DNA of 58,727 nucleotides from Firm-13 sp964579245 (GCA_964579245.1 CAZOFY010000007.1:1-58727); one strand, 5' to 3'; positions 44,349 to 53,075 are shown, counted from the stretch's first letter. The notes: generated from the sequence alone by a model not told the origin. Program-made: numbers and translations.

Positions 44349-45533
44349 TTACTCACCTGCGCTTTCAGTACTTCTTGCAAGGCTAAGCAGAACACTTTCG
44401 CTGAAATGCTTACCCATGAGCTGAACTTTGTCGCTTACCAGCGCGGGGATTCCAATCAAGTTCGCAACAGAAGTAAATACGCTTTCTTTGAAAATCGTCT
44501 CAAAGGCTTCGCTTATATCATAAGGTTTGTATTCTATCTTACTGCATACCGGAGTAAGAACCGCATCATAACTGTTCATCAACTCCTCGAACTTCTCTGC
44601 TACCACACGACGAACCTTAAGAGATTTGCCGTAGCAGTCAACATAACGGTCCTTGGATAACACATCAGAACCATAGAGAATTACCGACTTCGTCAAGAAA
44701 TTAAAGCCTTCTGTTCTTGAATTGACATATAGTTCATCAATATTCTTATATTCTGGCGCACGATAACCATACTTCACGCCATCATATCGGGATACATTAT
44801 TACAGGTCTCAGCCGTCATAAGAATTTGCCATGTTATATTAGCAACATCAAATAGATCGCAAGAAATTTCTTCTACAATAACACCACTCCGACGAAGCTT
44901 TTCTGCAAATGCATTCACGTTCTGACGTGTTATGACATCTGCTTTTTGTAGAAGCTCCTTAATGATACATACTTTTTTGCCTTCAACCGCAACTTCCGTA
45001 CTGTAGTCATATGTTGCATCTTTCAGGCTGGTTCCATCCTTCTGATCGTGTCCGCAGATTACTTCCATAATCTCTCTGACACCTTCCACCTTGGCGGCAT
45101 ATACACCCAATTGTTCACCGGAAGCCGCACAGGAGATTATTCCATAGCGCGATACGGTACCATAAGTAGGCTTTAAGAAATCAACGCCGGACAAGGCTGC
45201 GGCACGTCTCGGTGCTCCATTCACATCCACGCCAAGGGCAGCCTTAACTTTACCCTTGGCAACCAGGTCTGCAGCAGCACCTTTCAGTTCTTCTTCTTTT
45301 TCTGCAAAGCAAGAAAATTCGCCAACGAGATCCAGGCCAAACTCACCTACCTGCGTCTTCCCCGCAACAACATAACCCTTGTCCTCAAGACGTGTTACTG
45401 CTTGTGCACTAAACACCGGTTTATAACCTTCTAAAATACGAGAGCCCGCTGCAGTCTGTACGCCCTTGACAAGGATCGTATCATCAACTGCTATGGTTCC
45501 CTTTTCAGATAACTGTACTGTATATTCTTTCAT
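44349..45533 (-). CDS. GatA-like amidase-fold protein lacking the catalytic triad
   Basis: Encodes 394 aa against about 485 for GatA. The ATG has GAGG 8 bases upstream and follows aspS directly, so the short N-terminus is genuine. Homology is clear in GSRILEGYKPVFSA, LKPTYGTVSRYGIIS and NNVSRYDGVKYGYRAPE. The triad is gone. The lysine of IKDNI aligns with D17 in AVDDTI. The GGSSGGS loop is replaced by a short unrelated segment (about 75-98). The cis-serine of TGGSIRQ aligns with A107 in VNGAPRR. The frame is intact, so it looks like a maintained pseudoenzyme that still docks GatB and GatC. It cannot be expected to hydrolyse glutamine. Confidence 0.85.
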   Translation of the reverse strand: MKEYTVQLSEKGTIAVDDTILVKGVQTAAGSRILEGYKPVFSAQAVTRLEDKGYVVAGKTQVGEFGLDLVGEFSCFAEKEEELKGAAADLVAKGKVKAALGVDVNGAPRRAAALSGVDFLKPTYGTVSRYGIISCAASGEQLGVYAAKVEGVREIMEVICGHDQKDGTSLKDATYDYSTEVAVEGKKVCIIKELLQKADVITRQNVNAFAEKLRRSGVIVEEISCDLFDVANITWQILMTAETCNNVSRYDGVKYGYRAPEYKNIDELYVNSRTEGFNFLTKSVILYGSDVLSKDRYVDCYGKSLKVRRVVAEKFEELMNSYDAVLTPVCSKIEYKPYDISEAFETIFKESVFTSVANLIGIPALVSDKVQLMGKHFSESVLLSLARSTESAGE

Positions 45534-45543
45534 TCTACATACC

Positions 45544-47613
45544 TCACTTTACAAGTCGTGGCACTTGCCAACTGTCTTCACTACGCTCCGGCGCGCCTTC
45601 AAGGAGACTTTCCCTTGTAAACGGCTGTATTCTTTCATCTTCACGAAGGACGTTGGTCATAGGCATTACGTGAATCATCTCATCAACATTCTCAGTATTA
45701 ATCTTTTGCAGTATGTCTTCCTGATCCTTCATCATCTTGAAAATGTTCTGCATATCATTTTCTTCTTTTTCCGTTAAGGATAACTGATTCAACTGCTGAG
45801 CGTTGGAGAACGTAGCACGTTTTTCACTGCGTCCCTTGTTTCCGGCCGTTGGCGCTGAACGGGAAGTAATGCTATTTCCAAGAAGGTGGATATCTTCTAA
45901 CTGCTGGTTAGTCACTTCACTTGGAGCTCCGAGCAGGAGATCCTGGGCATTGCCATTCAATGGGAAGGCAATAACTTCCAGAATCTTTTCTTCATCTGTC
46001 AGAAGCATTACCATACGGTCAATACCAGGTGCCATACCGGCATGTGGCGGAGCACCATACTGGAATGCGGTATAAAGAGCATTGAATCTGGACTTCAAAT
46101 CTTCTTCCGAATATCCGGCGATCTCAAAAGCCTTCTTCATGATATCCACATCATGGTTACGTACAGCTCCAGATGCCAATTCAATACCATTACATACAAG
46201 GTCGTACTGATAGGCAAGAACTTGTGTCGGATCATCTCCTAATAATGCATCCATACCGCCTTGAGGCATAGAAAACGGATTATGTGTAAAGATTGTATCT
46301 CCTGTTTCTTCATCAATCTCATACATCGGAAAATCAACAATGAAGCAAAACTCAAATGCATCATCCCGAATCAAGTCCAGCTGGTCCTTTGCGGCAAGCC
46401 AGGAACGAATGTGTCCTGATTTCTTTTCTGTATCACTTCTCTTATCATCACAGATGAAAAATATGGTCTCTCCTTCTTTTGCACCTGTTATATCTATGAT
46501 CTCAGCCTTCTTGTCCTCTGATAGGAACTTGGCAATCGGTCCTGCAAAAACACCTTCCTTAAAGGTGATATATCCAAGTCCGCCAAGACCAACTTCCGGA
46601 GAAGTTGCAAACTTCAAAGAGTCCTCGAAGAACTTCTTTGACTTACCTGAACAATTTGCAACAATACCGCGAACGGGTTTGTTCTTAAATGCCGGGAAAT
46701 CTACAGCAGCAAAGAAATTGGTCAAATCACAGATCAGTAAAGGATTTCGAAGATCCGGTTTGTCAGAGCCATATTTCAACATAGATTCTGCGAAAGTAAT
46801 CCGACGGAAAGGCTTCTGTGTAATCATCTTGTCTGTAAAGTTCTTAAATGTATCGTAGATAATATCCTCACAGACCTCAAGTACATCATCCTGTGTCGCA
46901 AATGCCATCTCATAATCCAACTGATAAAACTCACCAGGTGAACGGTCTGCTCTGGCATCCTCATCTCTGAAGCAAGGGGCTACCTGAAAGTATCTATCAA
47001 AACCGGATACCATCAATAATTGCTTAAACTGCTGCGGAGCCTGTGGGAGAGCATAGAACTTACCGGGGTGCTTGCGGCTCGGCACCAGAAAATCACGGGC
47101 GCCTTCCGGAGAGGATGCAGTCAGAATCGGTGTCTGCATATCCAGGAAATCCTTCCCCTCCATTAAATTACGCAAATGACGAATAATCTTACTTCTTATG
47201 ACAAGCTTCTCATGATTCTTCGGATTACGAAGATCAAGATAACGGTATTTTAATCGAAGTTCATCCTTACTCATATGAGATAAACGCACTTCGAACGGCA
47301 GCATATTACGGCTCTTGCCAAGAATCTTAAGGGAATCTGCAACCAATTCTACATACCCTGTGTCTATCTTTTCATTAACAGTATCTAACGCACGTTTCTC
47401 AACCTTACCGCTTACCGAAATAACCGTTTCACGGTTGACGTTCTTAACCAACTCTTCGTCGTGAATTACAACTTGTGTTACTCCGGTATAATCGCGCAAA
47501 TCAATAAAAATAACTCCGCCATGATCTCTCACAACGTCTACCCAACCGGCAAGTTGGACCGTACTACCGATATGCTTGTCGCAAATATCATTACAGTATT
47601 GTGTTCTATACAT
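45544..47613 (-). CDS. aspS: Aspartyl-tRNA synthetase fused to GatC
   Basis: Encodes 689 aa from the ATG at 47613 (GGAGG 7 bases upstream). Residues 1-585 are a bacterial AspRS: an OB-fold anticodon domain, class II motif 2 FRDEDARADRSPGEFYQLD, a GAD insert and motif 3 GMAPGIDRMVML. His31 in RDHGG is the residue found in non-discriminating AspRS such as that of Pseudomonas; discriminating E. coli AspRS has Leu there. A linker leads to residues 602-689, a complete GatC with LSLTEKEE, INTENVDEMIHVMP, NVLREDE and APERSEDSWQVPRLV. The fusion would physically join charging and transamidation of tRNA-Asn. Confidence 0.93.
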   Translation of the reverse strand: MYRTQYCNDICDKHIGSTVQLAGWVDVVRDHGGVIFIDLRDYTGVTQVVIHDEELVKNVNRETVISVSGKVEKRALDTVNEKIDTGYVELVADSLKILGKSRNMLPFEVRLSHMSKDELRLKYRYLDLRNPKNHEKLVIRSKIIRHLRNLMEGKDFLDMQTPILTASSPEGARDFLVPSRKHPGKFYALPQAPQQFKQLLMVSGFDRYFQVAPCFRDEDARADRSPGEFYQLDYEMAFATQDDVLEVCEDIIYDTFKNFTDKMITQKPFRRITFAESMLKYGSDKPDLRNPLLICDLTNFFAAVDFPAFKNKPVRGIVANCSGKSKKFFEDSLKFATSPEVGLGGLGYITFKEGVFAGPIAKFLSEDKKAEIIDITGAKEGETIFFICDDKRSDTEKKSGHIRSWLAAKDQLDLIRDDAFEFCFIVDFPMYEIDEETGDTIFTHNPFSMPQGGMDALLGDDPTQVLAYQYDLVCNGIELASGAVRNHDVDIMKKAFEIAGYSEEDLKSRFNALYTAFQYGAPPHAGMAPGIDRMVMLLTDEEKILEVIAFPLNGNAQDLLLGAPSEVTNQQLEDIHLLGNSITSRSAPTAGNKGRSEKRATFSNAQQLNQLSLTEKEENDMQNIFKMMKDQEDILQKINTENVDEMIHVMPMTNVLREDERIQPFTRESLLEGAPERSEDSWQVPRLVK

Positions 47614-47639
47614 ACCAAAACCTCCTATAATAAGATGAT

Positions 47640-47845
47640 AAAAACCCAGGAATATTAACATATTCCCGGGACAAGCAAACGATAACGTTTGACTCGCAGT
47701 GCCGCCCGCATTGATACATATTGTACACTCATTAAAGTACTAAATCAGACTTGCATAAAAGTGTTCCCTCGTTTACTGCTTGTCTGAAATGTGCTTACAG
47801 TCCATGACACATGATTACTGACAAATTCTCCACAAAATCAAGTCT
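47640..47845 (-). promoter_or_regulatory. T-box-like riboswitch leader of the aspS-gatC operon
   Basis: Stem I has a 7-bp base, AGACTTG with CAAGTCT (47839-47845 with 47747-47753), and two inner helices. A T-box-like GGGCGGCACTGCG lies at 47695-47707, matching 11 of 13 consensus positions; the UGGN bulge reads CGGC. An intrinsic terminator with an 11-bp stem (47660-47670 with 47645-47655, then TTTTT) ends just before the ribosome binding site. CAAACG/CGTTTG and CGAG/CTTG helices can form the competing antiterminator. AAC triplets at 47763-47765 and 47771-47773 are candidate specifiers (Asn); no Asp codon fits. It would switch the operon on when tRNA-Asn is uncharged. Confidence 0.72.
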
Positions 47846-47852
47846 CCAACCC

Positions 47853-47881
47853 ACGCTATTAAAAATCGCCCGGTTTGTCAA
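47853..47881 (-). promoter_or_regulatory. Candidate promoter of the aspS-gatC leader
   Basis: A perfect TTGACA (minus strand, 47876-47881) lies upstream of stem I. The -10 at 17 bp is a poor TAGCGT, with TAATAG nearby at 14 bp. The -35 and its position are the main support. The 140 bp further upstream, to 48022, hold nothing I recognise. Confidence 0.45.
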
Positions 47882-48022
47882 TAGAAAAAACATCTTGGCA
47901 TTTGAATCAGAAATCTAAGCATTTGCTTTTTTACTCGTTAAGCTCAGAGATACTATAATTCACTCCATCACGTTATCTATAATAAATAGCCTCGGGAAAA
48001 ACAATCACACAGACGCTATTAA

Positions 48023-48061
48023 GCCCAACAAGCCCACTCTTTGACCATGAGCTTGTTGGGC
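48023..48061. repeat. Perfect 11-bp inverted repeat
   Basis: GCCCAACAAGC (48023-48033) and GCTTGTTGGGC (48051-48061) are exact inverse complements with a 17-base loop. It lies 80 bp after the anti-sigma-like gene. There is no U-tract, so it may be a weak terminator or processing structure for that operon. Confidence 0.6.
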
Positions 48062-48141
48062 ATCTCGTGCCTACTTGAGGATGTTCTAGATGGTTTTACC
48101 ATTACCACATCCTTTTATACAGATTCGCAGAATCCTTATGC

Positions 48142-48747
48142 TTACTTTTCTAAAAGATCATCTAAATTCGGATCTCCGCATGGAACTCCTTCGTTATGCA
48201 TCGCCAGATTCTGCCAGGTATTATCTTCTTTAATGTCCATTTGATTGAAAATATACTTTCCATCTTCATCAAATATCAATTCAACCCATCCGTAATCATC
48301 TATTGTACCCCCCACTAGTATTACGCTTCTGCTTCCATCCGGGTTACTGAGTACATGTCTATAATAACTGGTATCACTGCATTGATCCGTTATGTCTATC
48401 GTTTCATTTTTTAAGGTAAAATACAATCTACCATTCTCGACCTTTGCGTAGCTTTTATTTCCATCGAATGCAATAACAAATTGCGTCTCCTGTGTTGATT
48501 CGATATATATTACCTCGTTACCATTAGCAGTATAGAAAACTTTCATCAAATCTACTGCTGCATGAACAATAAATTCTCTTGTTGTCGGAATACAGAATAG
48601 AAGTGTCATACATGCAGCGATACAGGCAGCGGCTCTAATCCACAAATAGTTCTTTGATCTCTTATTGCGAATCACTTCTCTCATCGAATCTTTTCTATCT
48701 GTGTCCATCTCAATTTTATCGAATGTTTCTTTTATCTTGTTTTCCAT
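48142..48747 (-). CDS. Putative anti-sigma factor, single-pass membrane protein
   Basis: Encodes 201 aa from the ATG at 48747, overlapping the sigma stop (TGATG), with GGAGG upstream. A cytosolic N-terminus (about 1-35) precedes one membrane segment (about 37-56, RAAACIAACMTLLFC) and an outer beta-rich domain. Gene pairing and topology suggest it holds and releases the adjacent ECF sigma factor. The family is not recognised; the first 35 residues are short for an anti-sigma domain. Confidence 0.7.
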   Translation of the reverse strand: MENKIKETFDKIEMDTDRKDSMREVIRNKRSKNYLWIRAAACIAACMTLLFCIPTTREFIVHAAVDLMKVFYTANGNEVIYIESTQETQFVIAFDGNKSYAKVENGRLYFTLKNETIDITDQCSDTSYYRHVLSNPDGSRSVILVGGTIDDYGWVELIFDEDGKYIFNQMDIKEDNTWQNLAMHNEGVPCGDPNLDDLLEK

Positions 48748-49223
48748 CAAAATCCCTCCAATAGCACTCGTAATTTCTCTTTGCCTCTGTTAATTCTCAT
48801 TGCAACTGCTGAATCGGAAATATTCAGTATCTTAGCGATATCTCTGTACATATACCCCTCATAACAATGCAAATAAACCGGGACTCTGAATTTTTCATTC
48901 AGGTTCATCACCGCATCAAACACTGCTTGATTCTCTTTTGTGAAATCATATGAAATACCAATACTCTCACAAATCGAATCGTAATCAATACTACTCTTGA
49001 ACTTAGATGCTCTAAGACTATCCTTGCATTTATTTGCAGTCATTTTCATTAGATATCGTTTCTCATAATCTTCACCTATTTCGATTTTCCTGGTAAGAAG
49101 TTTCAAGAAGACATCTTGAACGATATCTTCAGCCTCGTGTTTTGAACCTACATATGAGACTGAAAATCTATATAAATCGACAGAATACTTTTCAAACAAT
49201 CTTATTACATTTTCACTGTTCAA
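48747..49223 (-). CDS. ECF-type RNA polymerase sigma factor
   Basis: Encodes 158 aa starting at TTG 49223 (AAGGAG 8 bases upstream). Region 2 (about 10-75, FSVSYVGSKHEAEDIVQDVFLKLL) and region 4 (about 105-155, KFRVPVYLHCYEGYMYRDIAKILNISDSAVAMRINRGKEKL) are complete and there is no region 3, as in ECF factors. It is followed by its presumed anti-sigma gene. The signal and regulon are not visible here. Both genes look more AT-rich than lysS next door. Confidence 0.92.
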   Translation of the reverse strand: MNSENVIRLFEKYSVDLYRFSVSYVGSKHEAEDIVQDVFLKLLTRKIEIGEDYEKRYLMKMTANKCKDSLRASKFKSSIDYDSICESIGISYDFTKENQAVFDAVMNLNEKFRVPVYLHCYEGYMYRDIAKILNISDSAVAMRINRGKEKLRVLLEGF

Positions 49224-49363
49224 TTCACACTCTCCTTTTTAAATGATTTGAGCACTCACCTAAATAACGATTGATCCAAACATTTTCTCACAAAAAATTC
49301 GTTCATTTCATTTTTTACTGAATATTGGCCTTCTCATACGCCGGCATAGAGGGATATCGAAAT

Positions 49364-49393
49364 AAAAAAACCCTGAGAATTAAACTCTCAGGG
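49364..49393 (-). terminator. Terminator after lysS
   Basis: Minus-strand stem CCCTGAGA/TCTCAGGG (49386-49393 with 49371-49378) with a 7-base loop is followed by TTTTTTT. Confidence 0.92.
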
Positions 49394-49417
49394 CTCTTCA
49401 TGTGTGATTTGATTGAC

Positions 49418-50923
49418 TCAGATGCTCTTCATCGTCGGAAAAAGAAGTACGTCACGGATTGATGCCCGATCCGTCAACAGCATGACGAAGCGATCGATAC
49501 CGATGCCCATTCCCCCGGTCGGAGGCATGCCGTACTCCAGGGAAACACAGAAGTCCTCATCGAGAAGGTTTGCTTCATCATCACCAGCATCTCGCTTCAT
49601 GATCTGATCGGCAAAACGCTCTCTCTGATCAATCGGGTCATTCAACTCCGAATAAGCGTTCGCGTACTCACGACCGCCGATAAAGAGTTCAAAACGCTCT
49701 GTCATCATCGGGTCCCCGGGCTTCTTTTTTGTCAGAGGAGATATCTCGATCGGATACTCGCAGATAAAAGTAGGCTGAATAAGCTGTTCCTCACAGAAGA
49801 TCTCGAAAAACAAATTCAAAATCTCGCCTCTGCGGAAATTCTTATCCGGCTCGATCCCCTTCTCCGCGGCTACTCTTCGAGCGTCCTCGTCTGTCATTAT
49901 CGCCGCAAAATCAACTCCGGAATACTTCTTGACACATTCGATCATCGTCATACGAGCAAACGGCGGAGTCAGGCTGATCGGAGTACCCTGGTATATTATC
50001 TCGGTCGTACCGAGAACCTTAAGTGCTACGTTACTTAACAGCTTCTCAGCAAGGTCCATCATCCCGCGAAGGTCAGTATAGGCCTGGTACATCTCGATCG
50101 TCGTAAACTCCGGATTGTGCTTGATTGACATTCCTTCGTTACGAAAGAGGCGTCCCATCTCATAGACGCGCTCAAAGCCGCCAACGATGAGTCTCTTCAA
50201 GTAAAGCTCCGGTGCAATGCGCAAATACATGTCCATGTCCAGGGTATTGTGATGCGTGATAAAGGGTCTAGCAGTCGCTCCTCCCGGAATTGTATTCAAG
50301 ATCGGGGTCTCGACCTCCATAAATTCTTCCGCATCCATAAAGCGGCGGATCTCACTTAGAATCGCCGATCGCTTTGCAAACGTGTCACGAACCTCCGGGT
50401 TCACAATCAGGTCCACGTAGCGCTGACGATAACGCAGCTCTGTGTCTTTCAGTCCGTGAAACTTGTTCGGCAATGGTCGCAGGGCCTTCGCCAGAAGAGT
50501 ATACTCCTCCGTCCGAACGGAGATCTCGCCCTTCTGTGTGCGAAAAACAGTGCCCCGGATTCCGACGATGTCACCGATGTCGAGCTTCTGCCACATGGCA
50601 TACGCTTCGGGCCCAATCGCATCGATCTTGGTGAATGTCTGGATGCGGCCTTTCTTATCATGAAGATCGCAGAAGCTGACCTTGCCCATTCCACGGCGCG
50701 ACAAAATACGGCCCGCAATACGAACTTCTTTGCCATCCATCTCTTCAAAACTCTCAATGATATCCGCCGAATAGCTATCGACATCGTAGCGAACCTGCTC
50801 AAAGGGGTCCATACCAGCGGCAGAGAGCTCGTTCAGCTTATCGATGCGAATACGCATCTGTTCCTGTCTCTCCTGCTCGGTTTCCTCGGGACTGATGATA
50901 TTTTCGTCAACATTTTCCTGCAT
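49418..50923 (-). CDS. lysS: Lysyl-tRNA synthetase, class II
   Basis: Encodes 501 aa from the ATG at 50923; AGGA lies about 11 bases upstream and an earlier GTG has no ribosome binding site. The OB-fold anticodon domain (about 60-170) precedes the class II core with motif 2 FRNEGMSIKHNPEFTTIEMYQAY (in parts) and motif 3 GMGIGIDRFVMLLTD. It charges tRNA-Lys. It lies 45 bp after greA, an arrangement common in Bacillota. Confidence 0.97.
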   Translation of the reverse strand: MQENVDENIISPEETEQERQEQMRIRIDKLNELSAAGMDPFEQVRYDVDSYSADIIESFEEMDGKEVRIAGRILSRRGMGKVSFCDLHDKKGRIQTFTKIDAIGPEAYAMWQKLDIGDIVGIRGTVFRTQKGEISVRTEEYTLLAKALRPLPNKFHGLKDTELRYRQRYVDLIVNPEVRDTFAKRSAILSEIRRFMDAEEFMEVETPILNTIPGGATARPFITHHNTLDMDMYLRIAPELYLKRLIVGGFERVYEMGRLFRNEGMSIKHNPEFTTIEMYQAYTDLRGMMDLAEKLLSNVALKVLGTTEIIYQGTPISLTPPFARMTMIECVKKYSGVDFAAIMTDEDARRVAAEKGIEPDKNFRRGEILNLFFEIFCEEQLIQPTFICEYPIEISPLTKKKPGDPMMTERFELFIGGREYANAYSELNDPIDQRERFADQIMKRDAGDDEANLLDEDFCVSLEYGMPPTGGMGIGIDRFVMLLTDRASIRDVLLFPTMKSI

Positions 50924-50968
50924 GCGTGTTAAAGTCCTTTCTTTCCCATCGGGCACATAAGAGCGTGA

Positions 50969-51454
50969 TCAGGTAGGCTTACCAATCTTCACGATCTTAT
51001 ATTTTAAGGTTCCGACAGGTGTGGGTACTTCAACAATCTGGCCCTTCTTCTTGCCAAGAATCGACTGTCCTACAGGAGACTCTGTTGATATACGATTCAT
51101 AAAAATATCTCCCTCGCTGGCGTTGACAATGCTGTAATCTGCCTCTTCCTTCGTCTCTTCGTCGCGAAGCGTAACAAGTGAGCCCAAGGAAACCTTGGTC
51201 TTGCTGATCTCGTCCTCATCGATAACCCGGGCATTCTTCAGAAGATCCTCAAGCTCCATGATGCGTGTCTCATTCTTAGCTTGTGCTTCCTTGGCATCGT
51301 CATACTCTGAATTCTCCGAGAGGTCACCCTGTGCGCGTGCTTCCTTAAGTCTCTCAGAAATCTCGGCAGCCTTCACCGTCTTTCTCTCCGCAAGCTCATC
51401 CTGTAATCTCTTCAATCCCTCAACGGTAAACGCATTCTTTTCCATCTCTACCAT
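50969..51454 (-). CDS. greA: Transcription elongation factor GreA
   Basis: Encodes 161 aa from the ATG at 51454 (AAGGAG 6 bases upstream). The N-terminal coiled coil carries the acidic tip ENSEYDDAKEAQ (about 43-54) that enters the polymerase secondary channel, and the C-terminal FKBP-like domain has SPVGQSILGKKKGQIVEVPTP. It rescues backtracked polymerase by stimulating transcript cleavage. Confidence 0.96.
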   Translation of the reverse strand: MVEMEKNAFTVEGLKRLQDELAERKTVKAAEISERLKEARAQGDLSENSEYDDAKEAQAKNETRIMELEDLLKNARVIDEDEISKTKVSLGSLVTLRDEETKEEADYSIVNASEGDIFMNRISTESPVGQSILGKKKGQIVEVPTPVGTLKYKIVKIGKPT

Positions 51455-51493
51455 GTGTGGCTCCTTTTCTACCTTTCGGTCACTCAATATCCT

Positions 51494-51499
51494 ATTATA
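51494..51499 (-). promoter_or_regulatory. Candidate -10 box for greA-lysS
   Basis: A TATAAT on the minus strand lies 40 bp before the greA ATG in the guaB-greA gap. No clear -35 is seen, so the genes may also be read from guaB. Confidence 0.4.
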
Positions 51500-51523
51500 A
51501 CGTTCAGACAAACGATCGCCTAA

Positions 51524-53029
51524 TTAGCGAGGTCTGTCACTTTCCTTTCGAATAACGTCGTGCGCACCGCCCTCGATGATCGAGGTTGATGATACAACAA
51601 CGAGGCGCGCCTTTCTCTGAAGCTCGGCAATCGACGAGGATCCGCAGGCACACATGGTTGACTTCATCTTCGCCATCGCGGAATCCAGATTGTCCTTCAG
51701 TGTTCCGGCGTACGGTACATACGAGTCTACGCCCTCCTCGAACGACATCTTGCCCTCTGTTCCTCCGTCGTCATAACGCTGCCAGTTGCGGGCACGGTTC
51801 GATCCTTCGCCCCAGTATTCCTTGACATAGTTTCCGCCGACAAGAAGCTTACGCGTCGGACTCTCATCGAAGCGAGCGAAGTATCGGCCCAGCATGATAA
51901 AGTCAGCGCCCATGGCAAGAGCCAGTGTCATATGATAATCATGTACGATTCCACCGTCCGAGCAAATCGGTATATATATACCTGTCTTATTATAATACTC
52001 ATCTCGCGCTTTGGAGACAGCAAGAATCGCCGATGCCTGTCCGCAGCCGATACCCTTCTGCTCACGTGTGATGCAGATCGAACCGCCGCCGATACCGACC
52101 TTAATAAAATCTGCGCCAGCCTCTGCAAGGAAAAAGAATCCTTCCTCATCGACAACGTTTCCGGCGCCAACAAGAATATTCGAATCATATGACTTGATCC
52201 AGGAAATCGTTTTCTTCTGCCACTCGGAGAATCCGTCAGAAGAGTCGATACAAAGAACATCTGCACCGGCTTCCACGAGAGCCGGAACACGCTCTGCGTA
52301 ATCTCTTGTGTTGATGCCTGCGCCCACGATCAGACGCTTATTGTCGTCCAGAAGTTCCTGCGGGTTCTCCTTGTGTGATTCATAGTCCTTTCGAAAAACA
52401 AGGCCTACCAGTCGATTCTCATCATCGATAATCGGAAGCTGATTCACTTTATGCTCCCAGATCATGTCATTGGCTGTCTTAAGAGTGGTTCCTTCCGGCG
52501 CCTTGATCAAACTCTCGAACGGTGTCATAAACTCGGATACCTTCGTAGCGGGATCCATACGGCTGATACGATAATCCTTGGAAGTGACAAGTCCGAGAAG
52601 AAGCCCGTTCGGTGTGCCGTCATCGGTGATGGCAACCGTCGAATGCCCCATCTTCTCCTTCAGCTTCAGGATGTCTGCCAGAGTGGCTTCAGGTGTCAGG
52701 TTCGAGTCAGAGGTAACGATACCCGCCTTGTACTTCTTGACCTTCTTAACCATTTCAGCCTGGCTCTCGATACTCTGGGACTGAAAGATAAAAGATAACC
52801 CACCGTAGCGAGCCAGAGCCACAGCCATGCCCGAATCAGAGACAGACTGCATGATGGCAGATACGAGCGGGATGTTGGTCTTAAGCTTCGGCTCTTCCTT
52901 ACCCTTCTTATATCGGACAATCGCTGTTGACAGATCCACTTTATCAGGGGTGTTCTCTGCTGTCGTTAAGTTCGGCACCAGAAGGTACTCACTAAAGGTA
53001 CGTGATTCCTCCGTAAAAATCATTGCCAT
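51524..53029 (-). CDS. guaB: IMP dehydrogenase
   Basis: Encodes 501 aa. The barrel is interrupted by a CBS pair (about 105-225). The catalytic loop has the Cys in GIGGGSICITREQKG (about 322) and the flap has the RY pair in NWQRYDDGGTEGKMSFEEGVD. It oxidises IMP to XMP, the committed step to GTP. The length and flap are those of the long-form enzymes. GGAGG precedes the ATG. Confidence 0.96.
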   Translation of the reverse strand: MAMIFTEESRTFSEYLLVPNLTTAENTPDKVDLSTAIVRYKKGKEEPKLKTNIPLVSAIMQSVSDSGMAVALARYGGLSFIFQSQSIESQAEMVKKVKKYKAGIVTSDSNLTPEATLADILKLKEKMGHSTVAITDDGTPNGLLLGLVTSKDYRISRMDPATKVSEFMTPFESLIKAPEGTTLKTANDMIWEHKVNQLPIIDDENRLVGLVFRKDYESHKENPQELLDDNKRLIVGAGINTRDYAERVPALVEAGADVLCIDSSDGFSEWQKKTISWIKSYDSNILVGAGNVVDEEGFFFLAEAGADFIKVGIGGGSICITREQKGIGCGQASAILAVSKARDEYYNKTGIYIPICSDGGIVHDYHMTLALAMGADFIMLGRYFARFDESPTRKLLVGGNYVKEYWGEGSNRARNWQRYDDGGTEGKMSFEEGVDSYVPYAGTLKDNLDSAMAKMKSTMCACGSSSIAELQRKARLVVVSSTSIIEGGAHDVIRKESDRPR

Positions 53030-53075
53030 AGTCTATCCTCCATAAGTAACACGGTCGAATAAATGTTTGCCTAGT

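Noticed and set aside
44349..45533. GatA-like gene as a simple decaying pseudogene
   Set aside because: The frame is intact, has a good ribosome binding site and tight spacing to both neighbours; only the catalytic parts are lost while the docking regions are kept.
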